This document shows positions 1-9,892 of a DNA stretch of 64,000 nt, piece after piece. The notes below the pieces were generated by a model. It searched no databases and was not told where the DNA came from. It was given only the letters and a program-made list of their open reading frames with translations. Made by a program: the position numbers and the translations under genes. This stretch comes from Alteromonas sp. KUL42 (GTDB taxonomy: Bacteria; Pseudomonadota; Gammaproteobacteria; Enterobacterales; Alteromonadaceae): contig NZ_BJKK01000018.1 of assembly GCF_006538325.1 (NCBI RefSeq), forward strand, positions 17,190 to 81,189, in the 5' to 3' direction. Numbering within the stretch: the first letter of the stretch is position 1; each line of letters begins with the position of its first letter.

Positions 1-859
1 CTACTACCCATCCTACATCTGAGGCCGCCCAAAATACGTCGTCTTGGCTTATCCCGTAAATGGCATCCATTGAATAATGAAGAGCCACTGCATGCCCACC
101 ATTATCGCGCACAACACCTTTCGGTTTACCCGTTGTGCCTGAAGTGTACAAAACATAAAGCGGATCGGTGGCGTCAACTGGCGTAGCATCAACCGGTTGA
201 CTAGTGGACATCAAATATTGCCAGTCGTGATCATATCCCGCTTCTAATTTTGCTTCGTGTTGTGGACGCTGAAAAATAACACAGCCCGTGGGTTTATGTT
301 CTGCCTGAGCAATTGCTTCATCAACCAACGGCTTGTATGGCAGTAACTTTTTACCCTCAATGCCACACGATGCAGTAACGATGAGTTTTGGCGTTGCATC
401 ATCAATACGTACGGCTAGCTCATTTGCTGCGAAACCACCAAATACGACAGAATGGATTGCGCCAACTCGAGCACAAGCCAACATGGCAATAGCAGCTTGT
501 GGAATCATGGGCATGTAAATAATAACACGATCCCCTTTTCCAACTTTAAGTCGCGTAAGGGCGCCTGCAAAGGTTGCTACTTCTGAAAGCAACTCGCTAT
601 AGGACAAGTGCTGGGTAACTCCTGTAACAGGTGAATCATAAATAAGTGCAGTCTTATCGCCTCTGCCTTCTTTCACATGATGGTCTAGTGCCAAGTAACT
701 GGTATTGAGTGATCCACCTTTAAACCACTCATAATAGCCATTATCAGACTTCGAACACGCTGCAGGCGGGTTCGTAAACCACGCTAAGTCACTAGACTTC
801 TTCAACCAAAATGTTTCGGGCGACTCGGTAGAGTCCATATATTCATTTTTATAATTCAT
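1..859 (-). CDS. prpE: Short-chain acyl-CoA synthetase (propionyl-/acetyl-CoA synthetase type), 3' end outside window
   Basis: The first 286 codons of an AMP-forming acyl-CoA synthetase run off the left edge. Reading from the ATG at 859, the protein has an ACAS-type N-terminus (FWLKKSSDLAWFTNPP), the conserved block GAIHSVVFGGFAANELAVRI near residue 125, and the ATP-binding loop YTSGTTGKPKGVVRDNGG near residue 230. The loop followed by RDNGGHAVAL is typical of PrpE-like enzymes, which activate propionate with ATP and CoA; acetyl-CoA synthetase is the main alternative. No stop lies inside the window, so the C-terminal half and the acetylatable lysine cannot be judged. The gene is transcribed leftwards, with a 141 bp gap to the next gene. 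Family is secure, substrate is inferred. Confidence 0.85.
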   Translation of the reverse strand, partial: MNYKNEYMDSTESPETFWLKKSSDLAWFTNPPAACSKSDNGYYEWFKGGSLNTSYLALDHHVKEGRGDKTALIYDSPVTGVTQHLSYSELLSEVATFAGALTRLKVGKGDRVIIYMPMIPQAAIAMLACARVGAIHSVVFGGFAANELAVRIDDATPKLIVTASCGIEGKKLLPYKPLVDEAIAQAEHKPTGCVIFQRPQHEAKLEAGYDHDWQYLMSTSQPVDATPVDATDPLYVLYTSGTTGKPKGVVRDNGGHAVALHYSMDAIYGISQDDVFWAASDVGWVV

Positions 860-1000
860 AAGCAATTCCGATATAGGGTTTAGTAAAACCCTACTTTAGA
901 TGGTGTTACTCTGCTTATAAGACTTAAGGCTTATAAACGCTAAAGTGTTGAATTTATGTAAAATAAATATTAAAGAATGAGCGTAAAGATGAAGGATATT

Positions 1001-3586
1001 TTACTGAGGGTCAGTGTTTACTGTAGCGTCTTCTGTATTTAGACGTTGTTTCCACGCTTGAACACTTAGCGGTTTATCAAGAAAGTACCCTTGAAATGCA
1101 TTGCAGCCACTTTTTTGGGCATGATCAAGCTGTGTATCATTTTCAATACCTTCAGCTACCGTATTTAAACGCATTGATTTTGCCATGTCGCAAATACTGG
1201 TGATGAGCAGACGCTTTTGTTCAGAACTTTCCATTGCTGAAACAAATTGCTTATCTACTTTAAGCTCTGAAATTGGAAGATCTTGTAAATAGTTTAAGTT
1301 TGACTCCCCTATACCAAAGTCATCAATAGAGAGGTTGAATCCAAAATGGGCAAGTTCCCTTACCCTAGCTTGTATTGTACTCACCCCCTTAATAAGGGCA
1401 CTTTCCGTTAGCTCCAGAGTGATGAACCTATGGTCAATTTTCCATTTATCTACAATCGCCATGAATTTGGCTACAAAATCAGCCCTTGCTAAGTGTCTTG
1501 CGCTAATGTTTAACGAAATTTTCGTATGTAAGCACTCACACAACAACTTACAAGATTCATTGCACACCCATAAATCGAGTTCAGAGATAAGTTCACTTTC
1601 TTCTGCAATGGGAATAAATTCTAAAGGGCTGATATCACCTAAAAGCGGGTGCTGCCATCTTAGTAACACTTCAGAGTTTATGATGTGCTTGTGAATATCA
1701 AATTGAGGCTGTAATTCTACGTATAGTTCGTTTCGAGCAATTGCTGAACTCAATGCATACTTCACGTAGTTATAACGCTCAATATCTTGTTGATGAAGAT
1801 GGTATATTGCATTAAGAGTTATTGGCTCACGCTTACATAGAGCATAAGAAGGATACTTTTCACACAGTACTTCTTTTAGTCGTTTAAAAGATAGGTTTCT
1901 AACTGGCAATGTACAGCTAATAATTCTCGAATCCAGTTCAAGAGTACTGCTATGTACAGTAACCGCCGTCAAAACATGTTCATGTAATAACTGACACAAT
2001 TCATTTACTACATTGTTAGCATCCGTTTCACAATCAAATACCGTTTTCAAATAAAGAAAAAAGCCACTTCCTTCATCTTTACAGATCAAATAATCATGCG
2101 CTTTCAACGGCTCGAAAACACGTAAAAATCGCCTTGCTAGCATACGCAGAATATAAGCTACGGTTTGTTTGCCGAACGCTTGTTCATATTCGGAAAGATT
2201 AGTAAGAGAGATATAAATACAAGCGCCAACTCCCTTTTTATGGGCATGGCTTGCACACAATTCCAAAAGGTACTGTTCGAGCAAATGGGTATTTTGTAAA
2301 CCTGTTGCAATATCGGTGAATGCTATCTGCTTAAAATGTTCTAGTTCATGAGACTGTTCAGTAATATCTCTTAATGATGCGACAACTAATCTCTGTTTAT
2401 CGATTGTACAAATATTCAAGCCAATTTCGCAGGTAACTCGTTTGCCGTTTTTATGTCTTATTTTTTCGATTAGCTTGTGGGACAATTTTCTAGGTTCTAC
2501 CCCCTCCTTCAGCGTTTTGAAGAGCGAACTAAAGTAGATTTCTCCTGACTTTGAAAGCAATAGTGAAATATCCCTTCCCATAAGTTCTTCAGGTGTGAAA
2601 CCCAAAACAGTCTCTATTTTGCTATTCACCGACAGGATAGTACCGTTGTCATCTATGCATGTAACAACGCTGTCTACGTTATCGAGTAGCGTTGCCATAT
2701 ATTCTGTAAAATTATGTTGAGTGTCTGAAAGGTTTTGCGCTTCAGCATTATCTTGAATAGCACCATACAACCGTTTCACTTTGCCTTTTGTATTAGCACT
2801 TTTTTCAAGCTGTAGATGTGCGGTAAGCTTTATGTTTCTCCTATACCCTTTGGCATTCATGAACTCAAAATAATGCACAAATTCGTGACTGCCTCTGAGC
2901 GCTTTAGCTATTAGCGTTTTGAGTTTTACCACATCTTCAGCGTCGAATAGCGCAATAACTTGGGAAAGTGTAAAGCGCTTTAAATGCGTAAACCCAAGCA
3001 ATTCCTTTACGCCAGAAGTGACGGAAATTAGACCTGAAAAACGGTCAACTTCCCAAGCGCCCACTTTTGAAATAGTGCTCACTTCTTCTAAAAGCATAAG
3101 CTGCTCTTTAAGACGATCTGAATATGGGTGGCGAAGTAATTGATATTGAAGACTGATTTCTGCTTTTTGGCAGGTGATATCTAAGAATTGGTGCTGTAGT
3201 GCACTTAGTTGTGCAGATTTAACAAATGTGAGTACACAGGCAACAATATCGTTTTGTAAATTATGTATTCGCCCAACGACAATGTAGTTACTGCTGAACT
3301 CACTAAGCTCTGGCGGAAGAGTAAACTCATTTGCTGCTATAGGCGCACTTAATGATGTCATGGGTAACATCAAACGTACATGCGTTGGACATGTGATGAC
3401 TTGGGATTCTAGGTAACGGTGCTCGCGGTCGGCCCCAATAACGGTTCCATTCCCATTAAATGGATTCATAGACACTAATAGCACACAAAGGGCATCCGCC
3501 TTCTGCTTACCACTATCGAGTACCTGCAAATAATCCTGCGACTGAATATGCATCGTCGACAAGATGTGCTCACTGCGCAAATCCAT
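1001..3586 (-). CDS. GAF/PAS/degenerate-GGDEF/EAL protein, probable cyclic-di-GMP phosphodiesterase
   Basis: An 861-residue cytosolic signalling protein without membrane segments. Approximate layout: GAF-like region 1-150, PAS-like 165-285, PAS 295-410 (GTILSVNSKIETVLGFTPEE), GGDEF-like 425-585 and EAL 605-850. The GGDEF signature is replaced by EGSGFFLYL, so cyclase activity is unlikely. The EAL half keeps the usual catalytic set: E in SEVLLRW (EVL rather than EAL), N in LNISARHL, E in ELTESA, the Asp pair in IDDFGIG, K in ELKVDKQF, E in AEGIE and Q in FQGYF. I infer degradation of c-di-GMP controlled by the sensory domains. It stands alone, with 141 and 300 bp gaps on either side. The ligand is unknown. 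Confidence 0.85.
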   Translation of the reverse strand: MDLRSEHILSTMHIQSQDYLQVLDSGKQKADALCVLLVSMNPFNGNGTVIGADREHRYLESQVITCPTHVRLMLPMTSLSAPIAANEFTLPPELSEFSSNYIVVGRIHNLQNDIVACVLTFVKSAQLSALQHQFLDITCQKAEISLQYQLLRHPYSDRLKEQLMLLEEVSTISKVGAWEVDRFSGLISVTSGVKELLGFTHLKRFTLSQVIALFDAEDVVKLKTLIAKALRGSHEFVHYFEFMNAKGYRRNIKLTAHLQLEKSANTKGKVKRLYGAIQDNAEAQNLSDTQHNFTEYMATLLDNVDSVVTCIDDNGTILSVNSKIETVLGFTPEELMGRDISLLLSKSGEIYFSSLFKTLKEGVEPRKLSHKLIEKIRHKNGKRVTCEIGLNICTIDKQRLVVASLRDITEQSHELEHFKQIAFTDIATGLQNTHLLEQYLLELCASHAHKKGVGACIYISLTNLSEYEQAFGKQTVAYILRMLARRFLRVFEPLKAHDYLICKDEGSGFFLYLKTVFDCETDANNVVNELCQLLHEHVLTAVTVHSSTLELDSRIISCTLPVRNLSFKRLKEVLCEKYPSYALCKREPITLNAIYHLHQQDIERYNYVKYALSSAIARNELYVELQPQFDIHKHIINSEVLLRWQHPLLGDISPLEFIPIAEESELISELDLWVCNESCKLLCECLHTKISLNISARHLARADFVAKFMAIVDKWKIDHRFITLELTESALIKGVSTIQARVRELAHFGFNLSIDDFGIGESNLNYLQDLPISELKVDKQFVSAMESSEQKRLLITSICDMAKSMRLNTVAEGIENDTQLDHAQKSGCNAFQGYFLDKPLSVQAWKQRLNTEDATVNTDPQ

Positions 3587-3834
3587 CTTAATGAGTTCCT
3601 ACTAATACTTATAATTTATAGTATGTAAGAAGGCGTAACACAGCATCTGTCAGGTATGAGAACCCTCGGGTGATTGAAAAACCGAGCAATAAGAGAAAAG
3701 ACACGCCGTCAACATTACAAAACATTAATCAAAAGGCGTATAAAAATCCAGCAATTTTATGTGATGTTCGTACGTTTTTTTAGCCAGCAAGGACTATTGA
3801 TTTTGTTGATACAGAGGGTTTGTAGAATATAGCA

Positions 3835-3869
3835 CTGCACAGTAAACAGATACTGGATCTACTGTGCAG
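3835..3869 (-). terminator. Hairpin downstream of the cytochrome c' gene
   Basis: Perfect 10 bp inverted repeat (CTGCACAGTA / TACTGTGCAG) with a 15 nt loop, 18 bp past the cytochrome stop. It lacks a clean T-run on the minus strand, so it may be a weak or processing-type 3' end. The rest of the 300 bp gap (3587-3886) shows nothing else I recognise. Confidence 0.45.
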
Positions 3870-3886
3870 CGAAGCGCTGACTTGAT

Positions 3887-4372
3887 TTAGTCCTGTTTGT
3901 AGTCGTCATGGCATGACTTACAGCTAGCACCTATTTTGCCAATAGCACCGCGATATGCACTTTCGTCCCCTGCTTCTACCGCTGACTTTAAACCCTGTGC
4001 AGCAGTTTTTAGTGCGGCGACTTTCTTCTCAAAAGCTGGAAAGTCAGCCCAAATTTCATCTTTGGCTCCGGTATCAACATCAAACTTACGCGTATCAACT
4101 GCAAGGTAGTCTGCCATCATATCCGCTAACTGCTCGAGACGAACTGCGTTGGTTTTCATTACGCTTTCATCAAAAGGTAATGCACCTTTTGCCATGCCAC
4201 CAAGCGGGCCCATGTTACTACGCACTAGTTGGAAAACAGCCTGGCGATATTGAGTGACTGCGTTCGCGTGCTTCTGGTTTGCCGCTTCGGTTACTTCTGC
4301 AGCTACCGCTGTTCCGAAAGTGAACGCTGATAACGCTACACTAGAGATGATTACTTTGTTAAACAGTTTCAT
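3887..4372 (-). CDS. Cytochrome c' (class II c-type cytochrome), periplasmic
   Basis: A 161-residue protein beginning with a signal peptide (MKLFNKVIISSVALSAFTFG, cleavage probably after AVA-A) and ending with the haem-binding motif CKSCH about 10 residues from the C-terminus. That C-terminal CXXCH on a roughly 130-residue helical domain is the hallmark of cytochrome c'. The ORF extends upstream to 4495, but I chose the ATG at 4372 because the signal peptide starts there and AGGAACAGGC precedes it. Cytochromes c' bind NO and are linked to nitrosative stress or electron transfer; which applies here cannot be told. It is a single gene between the EAL protein and dnaJ. Confidence 0.9.
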   Translation of the reverse strand: MKLFNKVIISSVALSAFTFGTAVAAEVTEAANQKHANAVTQYRQAVFQLVRSNMGPLGGMAKGALPFDESVMKTNAVRLEQLADMMADYLAVDTRKFDVDTGAKDEIWADFPAFEKKVAALKTAAQGLKSAVEAGDESAYRGAIGKIGASCKSCHDDYKQD

Positions 4373-4573
4373 GCCTGTTCCTTTGATTGTTGTCCTAAAA
4401 TTAAAAAATGTACGTAGACGACAAGTATCTTCACATCGTCTGTTTTGAAAACCTGCGCTGTCTTCACTATCCTGACTAATTGTAAAAGTTAGCACAATAT
4501 CAATAACGTTGAATTAGTAAAATAAAGAGGTCATTCTCAGTAAAGTAATGCCGTTATGTCTTTATAAAACGAA

Positions 4574-4611
4574 AAAAGCCAGAACAACCGTTTTACGTTA
4601 TTCTGGCTTTT
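4574..4611 (-). terminator. Rho-independent terminator after dnaJ
   Basis: AAAAGCCAGAA / TTCTGGCTTTT, an 11 bp perfect stem with a 16 nt loop. A-runs on one side and T-runs on the other make it usable on both strands. It ends the grpE-dnaK-dnaJ region on the minus strand. Confidence 0.8.
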
Positions 4612-4656
4612 AAATTGTTATTTAAGCAAATTTTCAATTTAGCTTTACAACAAAGG

Positions 4657-5790
4657 CTAATTCGTTAAATCGTCAAAAAACTTCTTAACGCCATCAAAGA
4701 AGCCTTGTGCTTTCGGGCTGTGCTTACTCGACTCTTTACCCATAGAATCTTCTAGCTCTTGTAGAAGCTCTTTTTGGCGAGACGATAAATTCACAGGTGT
4801 TTCTACAACGACTTTACACATCAAGTCGCCAATTGCACCACTGCGAACAGATTTAACCCCTTTGCCGCGCAATCTAAACATACGTCCGGTTTGCGTTTCA
4901 GCACTGATCTTAAGTTTCACTTTGCCGTCTAACGTTGGCACTTCCAACTCACCGCCAAGTGCTGCCGTGGTAAAGCTTAGTGGCACTTCACAGTAAAGGT
5001 TATTGCCGTCACGTTGGAAGATGTCGTGATCGCGTACGTGTACTTGAACATACAAGTCACCTGCTGGCGCACCATTTTCACCTGCCTCACCTTCACCGGA
5101 CAAACGAATACGATCGCCCGTGTCAACGCCCGCTGGTATTTTAACGTTAAGTGTTTTGGTTTTCTCTTTGCGACCATGGCCATGACAACTATTACATGGG
5201 TCTTCAATGATCTTGCCTTTGCCCGAACACGTTGGACAAGTTTGCTGTACTGCAAAGAAACCTTGGCGCATTTGCACTTGGCCATTGCCATGACACGTTG
5301 GACAAGTTTTAGGTGAAGAGCCTTTCTTCGCCCCAGAACCATCGCACACATCACATTCAACCAATGTGGGTACACGAATATCTACACTCTTACCGCGAAC
5401 CGCTTCTTCAAGTGATAGCTCTAGGTTATAGCGAAGGTCTGAACCTTGACGAGCACGGGATTGGCGCCCACCACGGCCACCACCGCCAAAAATATCACCA
5501 AATACGTCTCCGAAAATGTCGCCAAAATCAGCGCCACCACCGAAACCACCGCCCCCGCGATTTGGATCTACGCCGGCATGGCCGTACTGGTCGTAAGCTG
5601 CACGTTTCTTCGAATCAGACAATATTTCATAGGCTTCCTGGATCTCTTTAAATTTATCTTCCAGTGCTTTGTCGCCTTGTGTACGGTCAGGGTGATACTT
5701 CATCGCCAGCTTTTTATACGCCTTTTTAATTTCGCGTTCGCCAGCGCCTTTATCTACCCCGAGTACTTCGTAGTAGTCACGTTTCGACAT
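4657..5790 (-). CDS. dnaJ: Chaperone DnaJ (Hsp40)
   Basis: A 377-residue type I J-protein of standard length that stimulates DnaK ATPase and delivers unfolded substrates in the cytoplasm. Visible parts: J-domain 1-70 with HPD (MKYHPDRTQ), a Gly/Phe-rich linker at about 75-125 ([20 protein letters not shown]), four zinc-finger repeats of CxxCxGxG type at about 145-220 ([32 protein letters not shown]) and the C-terminal substrate-binding half. It follows dnaK in the same direction with a 214 bp gap that contains a hairpin, so its level may be set below that of dnaK. All four zinc modules are intact. Confidence 0.98.
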   Translation of the reverse strand: MSKRDYYEVLGVDKGAGEREIKKAYKKLAMKYHPDRTQGDKALEDKFKEIQEAYEILSDSKKRAAYDQYGHAGVDPNRGGGGFGGGADFGDIFGDVFGDIFGGGGRGGRQSRARQGSDLRYNLELSLEEAVRGKSVDIRVPTLVECDVCDGSGAKKGSSPKTCPTCHGNGQVQMRQGFFAVQQTCPTCSGKGKIIEDPCNSCHGHGRKEKTKTLNVKIPAGVDTGDRIRLSGEGEAGENGAPAGDLYVQVHVRDHDIFQRDGNNLYCEVPLSFTTAALGGELEVPTLDGKVKLKISAETQTGRMFRLRGKGVKSVRSGAIGDLMCKVVVETPVNLSSRQKELLQELEDSMGKESSKHSPKAQGFFDGVKKFFDDLTN

Positions 5791-5923
5791 ATCGTTTACT
5801 TATCCCACTTTTTGGTCGACGGAGAAAAAATGCTCCATCGAATCTACATCTGACTGTTGTGAAAATAACCTAACTATTGAGTAAATAATACCAATTCATT
5901 TACACCTGCTATTTACACAACAA

Positions 5924-5952
5924 AGGCGCAACAAGAATTTCCTGCTGCGCCT
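5924..5952 (-). other. Hairpin in the dnaK-dnaJ gap
   Basis: AGGCGCA / TGCGCCT arms with further partial pairing inward. On the minus strand it follows dnaK and is followed by a short T-rich stretch (TTTGTTG). It could be an attenuator or mRNA-processing site that lowers dnaJ relative to dnaK. Function is inferred only from position. Confidence 0.45.
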
Positions 5953-6004
5953 GAACTGCTAAATCAGCCTGCCACTGTTGTTGTAACAGGCCTATCGCAA
6001 CAGC

Positions 6005-7927
6005 TTACTTTTTGTCGTCTTTCACTTCTTCAAATTCAGCGTCAACAACATCATCATCGGCTTTGCCAGAAGATTGCTGCTCAGCACCTTCTGCGCCACC
6101 AGCTGCAGCTTGTTGAGCCTGCGCCGCTTCCATCAGCTTGCTAGACGCTTGGATAAGCTCTTGCGTTTTCGCTTCGATTTCTGCTTTGTCTTCGCCTTTA
6201 GACGCTGTTTCTAGCGCAGTAAGCGCTTCTTCAATTGGCGCTTTGTCTTCTGCACTTAGTGCATCGCCAACTTCTTCAAGCTGCTTACGCGTAGCGTGGA
6301 TCATACCATCAGCTTGGTTACGCGCTTGAATTAGTTCTTCAAACTTCGCATCAGCTTCTTTGTTCGCTTCTGCGTCTGCTACCATTCTTTCTACTTCTTC
6401 ATCACTTAGGCCTGAAGAAGCTTTGATGGTGATCTTCTGCTCTTTACCTGTATCTTTGTCTTTCGCAGACACGTGTAGGATACCGTCAGCATCTAGGTCG
6501 AAGGTTACTTCGATTTGCGGTACACCGCGCGCTGCTGGACGAATACCTTCCAAGTTGAACTGACCAAGAGACTTATTGCCGCTTGATTGCTTACGCTCAC
6601 CCTGTAGTACATGTACTGTTACCGCAGACTGGTTGTCTTCCGCTGTCGAGAAGGTTTGCGACTTCTTAGTAGGGATAGTCGTGTTCTTCTCGATAAGCGC
6701 AGTCATAACACCACCCATTGTCTCGATACCTAGAGACAGAGGTGTAACGTCAAGAAGTAGTACGTCTTTAACGTCACCAGAAAGTACACCACCTTGAATT
6801 GCCGCACCTACTGCTACCGCTTCATCAGGGTTAACATCTTTACGTGGCTCTTTGCCAAAGAATTCAGTTACATACTTCTGAACTAGCGGCATACGTGTTT
6901 GACCACCCACAAGGATGATGTCATTGATGTCGCCTACAGAAAGGTCTGAATCAGCTAGCGCTTGCTTAAGCGGGTTAAGCGAGTTTTTCACTAGGTCTTC
7001 AACCAAAGACTCAAGTTTTGCACGAGTAAGCTTAATTGCTAAGTGCTTAGGGCCTGTCGCATCTGCTGTGATGTAAGGCAGGTTAACTTCTGTCTGTTGT
7101 GAAGAAGAAAGTTCAATTTTCGCTTTCTCACCGGCTTCTTTAAGACGCTGCATAGCAAGCGGATCTTTACGAAGATCGATGCCTTGATCTTTCTTAAACT
7201 CTTCAACTAGGTAGTTGATAACACGGTTGTCGAAGTCTTCACCGCCAAGGTGCGTATCACCATTTGTTGCAAGTACTTCAAACGTGTGCTCGCCATCTAC
7301 TTCATCAATTTCAATGATAGAGATATCGAACGTACCACCACCTAAGTCATATACCGCAACAACGTTATCGCCTTGCTTCTTGTCCATGCCGTAAGCAAGG
7401 GCAGCAGCAGTTGGCTCGTTGATAATACGCTTAACTTCAAGACCAGCGATACGACCAGCATCTTTCGTAGCTTGACGCTGAGAGTCATTAAAGTAAGCAG
7501 GAACAGTAATTACTGCGCCAGTCACTTCTTCGCCAAGATAGTCTTCAGCGGTTTTCTTCATTTTCTTAAGTACTTCAGCAGAAATTTGCGGCGGCGCCAT
7601 TTTCTCGCCTTTCGCTTCTACCCACGCATCACCGTTATCAGCACCTACAATTTTGAAAGGCATGATGTCGATGTCGCGTTGTACTTCTTTATCTTGGAAG
7701 CGACGACCAATTAGTCGCTTGATTGCGAATAATGTGTTAGTCGGGTTGGTTACTGCCTGACGCTTTGCAGACTGACCAACCAGTGTTTCACCATCGTTTG
7801 TGTAAGCGATGATTGATGGTGTTGTACGATCGCCTTCCGCGTTTTCAATTACGCGAGGTTTGTCGCCGTCTAATACTGCGACACATGAATTAGTTGTACC
7901 TAAGTCGATACCAATGATTCTACCCAT
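6005..7927 (-). CDS. dnaK: Chaperone DnaK (Hsp70)
   Basis: A 640-residue Hsp70 of usual length. The nucleotide-binding domain (about 1-385) carries [14 protein letters not shown] at the N-terminus, the [15 protein letters not shown] motif, [11 protein letters not shown] and the second phosphate loop [11 protein letters not shown]. The substrate-binding domain follows the conserved linker [19 protein letters not shown]. The C-terminus is a Gln/Ala-rich lid tail ending in the acidic EEVKDDKK. It is an ATP-driven folding chaperone working with DnaJ and GrpE. It lies 119 bp after grpE and has its own sigma32-like promoter in that gap. Confidence 0.99.
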   Translation of the reverse strand: MGRIIGIDLGTTNSCVAVLDGDKPRVIENAEGDRTTPSIIAYTNDGETLVGQSAKRQAVTNPTNTLFAIKRLIGRRFQDKEVQRDIDIMPFKIVGADNGDAWVEAKGEKMAPPQISAEVLKKMKKTAEDYLGEEVTGAVITVPAYFNDSQRQATKDAGRIAGLEVKRIINEPTAAALAYGMDKKQGDNVVAVYDLGGGTFDISIIEIDEVDGEHTFEVLATNGDTHLGGEDFDNRVINYLVEEFKKDQGIDLRKDPLAMQRLKEAGEKAKIELSSSQQTEVNLPYITADATGPKHLAIKLTRAKLESLVEDLVKNSLNPLKQALADSDLSVGDINDIILVGGQTRMPLVQKYVTEFFGKEPRKDVNPDEAVAVGAAIQGGVLSGDVKDVLLLDVTPLSLGIETMGGVMTALIEKNTTIPTKKSQTFSTAEDNQSAVTVHVLQGERKQSSGNKSLGQFNLEGIRPAARGVPQIEVTFDLDADGILHVSAKDKDTGKEQKITIKASSGLSDEEVERMVADAEANKEADAKFEELIQARNQADGMIHATRKQLEEVGDALSAEDKAPIEEALTALETASKGEDKAEIEAKTQELIQASSKLMEAAQAQQAAAGGAEGAEQQSSGKADDDVVDAEFEEVKDDKK

Positions 7928-7964
7928 TTCGTGTCTCCGAAAAAGTTTCTTAATTCTGTACTTT

Positions 7965-7992
7965 TAGTGGGGTTATTCCCCAGCCTTTTCAA
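7965..7992 (-). promoter_or_regulatory. Probable sigma32 heat-shock promoter of dnaK
   Basis: On the minus strand TTGAAA (7987-7992), a 14 bp spacer and CCCCACTA (7965-7972), close to the sigma32 consensus CTTGAA...CCCCATNT. It lies about 40 bp before the dnaK start. Confidence 0.65.
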
Positions 7993-8046
7993 TAGATATC
8001 AGTAAAAAAACTGACATTTTTGTGTGTTTATCGCAAAAAGCGTGAC

Positions 8047-8673
8047 TTACGCTTGCGTGTCCACACCGCCACTCGGTGCACGCGATACCATTACCATGGC
8101 AGGGCGTAACAAGCGGCCGTTAATTTGATAACCTTTTTGCATAACCGCCATCACTGTGTTTGGCTCGTGATCTGCACTTTCTTGCATCGACATCGCCTGA
8201 TGCAAATCAGGGTTAAAGGTTTCGCCCTGCGGATCAATAAGGCTTAATCCAAATTTCTCAATAGTGCTTAAGAAAGTTTTGTGGGTCATTTCCACACCTT
8301 CTAAAAGCGGCTTAATGGCCTCGTTCTCACCATCAGTCAACTCAATAGCGCGCTCTAGGTTGTCGATAACCGGAAGCAATTCGCCAGCAAAGCGCTCAAG
8401 TGCGAATTTACGCGCCTTCTCAACTTCACCTTCAGCACGACGACGGGCATTTTCTGCTTCTGCACGAGCGCGAAGTACGCTGTCTTGCTGCTCTTTAACT
8501 GTGGCTTGCGCTTCAGATAAAGCGGTTTCTAGTTCATAAATGCGCTGCGCGTTTTCATCAAGCGGCGCTTGCGCCCCCTCAACTTCTTCAGCACTTGCTT
8601 GTGCGTCTGCTGCTTGCACAGTTTCATCTACCGTGTTTTCTTGTTCTGCCTGCACGTCGCGATTATCGCTCAT
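8047..8673 (-). CDS. grpE: GrpE nucleotide exchange factor
   Basis: A 208-residue GrpE, the factor that releases ADP from DnaK. The acidic, Gln/Glu-rich N-terminus is followed by a long coiled coil (about 45-110, [20 protein letters not shown]) and the beta domain with the family signature [10 protein letters not shown] and [21 protein letters not shown] near the C-terminus. The frame opens four codons earlier, but the ATG at 8673 (MSDNRDVQ) sits at good spacing behind GGAGG, so I chose it. It is first in the chaperone cluster and has a near-perfect heat-shock promoter upstream. Confidence 0.97.
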   Translation of the reverse strand: MSDNRDVQAEQENTVDETVQAADAQASAEEVEGAQAPLDENAQRIYELETALSEAQATVKEQQDSVLRARAEAENARRRAEGEVEKARKFALERFAGELLPVIDNLERAIELTDGENEAIKPLLEGVEMTHKTFLSTIEKFGLSLIDPQGETFNPDLHQAMSMQESADHEPNTVMAVMQKGYQINGRLLRPAMVMVSRAPSGGVDTQA

Positions 8674-8753
8674 GCCTACCTCCAAACGTTTTTCTTAATT
8701 AGGCATAGCCCATATGGCGATTTCGTCAATGGGAATAAGTCTGTTGCGCTTAT

Positions 8754-8781
8754 TTATGGGGCTGGTTTTGAGGGGTTCAAG
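8754..8781 (-). promoter_or_regulatory. Sigma32 heat-shock promoter of grpE
   Basis: On the minus strand CTTGAA (8776-8781), 14 bp, CCCCATAA (8754-8761): almost the full sigma32 consensus, about 80 bp before the grpE start. The remainder of the 322 bp gap to 9008 contains an imperfect repeat (8882-8912) also found at 9944-9974. Confidence 0.85.
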
Positions 8782-9007
8782 GGTATCCACATTATTTTTG
8801 TGGATGATTGCGAAAAAAGTTGGAAAAAAATAGTTATTAGGCGATATGAATAGAAAAAGAAGGAAGGTTTCTAGCGCATGTTGACCTTTGTAGTACGTTT
8901 TTGCAGTGAAAAGTTTATCGCAAATGCCAACACGCGCTAAGAATTATGTAAATCTCTCTAAAAATTACAATTTTCCAATAAAGAAAAGGCAATGGGCTTA
9001 ATGAACC

Positions 9008-9892
9008 TTATCTTATTCTCCAAAACGTATGATTGCTCAAATTTCCACTTTCAATGAATCTACAGTTAGGCATATCTCGGGTACAGCCGTTGCCTTTTAT
9101 TCGGCTTCCTGTTTGCCCATGAAAACGACGCAATTGGTCTAACATCATCTCGTGAACATCGACTAGTTTCACGCTAAGCCCTGTTATCGTGATAGTTTCC
9201 ATGTCTGGGTCTTCCCCTGAACTTACACTATTAGCAACAAGTGTCGGTGTTTGTATATTATTCTGTTCTTCATGACCAAGTTGCGCTAATAATTCAGCAG
9301 AGTTTTCATAATCGCCCGATGCAGGGAACGCCAAAAGCTCAGCAGCCATATCTAAATCCTGCGGAACATATTCACCGTCTATATATAATATGCCTAGCAT
9401 GTAGTTTGCTAAATAGCTCATGCCTAATGCCACTTCTTCTTTTAAAAAGGCAATGGCAGTCTCTCTTTCCTCTTTAGTCGAATTCGGATCAGTAAAAACT
9501 AACACAGCATATTCCTCTGCCGTTCTATCTACTCCCCTATCAGCCCCCTCTTTCATCAAACGCTTTGCTTCTGTAAGGTCCTTTTGAGTACCGATACCTT
9601 GCGCGGCCATACCAGCCGCCTGACGATATGCTGGACCAAAACCAAGTCTTGCCGACTTACTGAAATAATAAAAAGCATTTTCCAAGTCGGTCTGTATACC
9701 AGACTCAGGGTTCATGAAAATATGACCTAGGGAAAAATTAATTTCTTTGTTCCCTCTAGACGCTAGCGCACGCAGTGTGTTTAGTTTAGCAAGGGAACAT
9801 TCTTCATCGGCACAAACAGGTTGATTGGGTATGGCGTAAACTGATGTGGAAAGCAGTAACGCGGCGATGCCGTAAAATAGTGCGGTCTTCAT
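9008..9892 (-). CDS. Exported Sel1-repeat (TPR-like) protein
   Basis: A 294-residue protein with a signal peptide (MKTALFYGIAALLLSTSVYA). Sel1-like repeats follow between about residues 40 and 200: NAFYYFSKSARLGFGPAYRQ, DLTEAKRLMKEGADRGVD and DLDMAAELLAFPASGDYE. Four cysteines occur, two near the mature N-terminus (CADEEC) and two near the end (CTRDMPNC), so disulfides are likely in the periplasm. Sel1 repeats mediate protein contacts; no partner is suggested by the neighbours (grpE and a divergent cyclase). The ATG is preceded by AAAAGGAATTT. The function is not known. Confidence 0.75.
   Translation of the reverse strand: MKTALFYGIAALLLSTSVYAIPNQPVCADEECSLAKLNTLRALASRGNKEINFSLGHIFMNPESGIQTDLENAFYYFSKSARLGFGPAYRQAAGMAAQGIGTQKDLTEAKRLMKEGADRGVDRTAEEYAVLVFTDPNSTKEERETAIAFLKEEVALGMSYLANYMLGILYIDGEYVPQDLDMAAELLAFPASGDYENSAELLAQLGHEEQNNIQTPTLVANSVSSGEDPDMETITITGLSVKLVDVHEMMLDQLRRFHGQTGSRIKGNGCTRDMPNCRFIESGNLSNHTFWRIR

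Noticed and set aside
333..518. Small plus-strand frame at the left edge
   Set aside because: It is antisense to the acyl-CoA synthetase, whose motifs are clear on the minus strand.
5014..5853. Antisense frames over dnaJ and similar long antisense frames over dnaK, trpE, recN and others
   Set aside because: Shadows of strongly conserved genes on the other strand, with no ribosome site or recognisable product.
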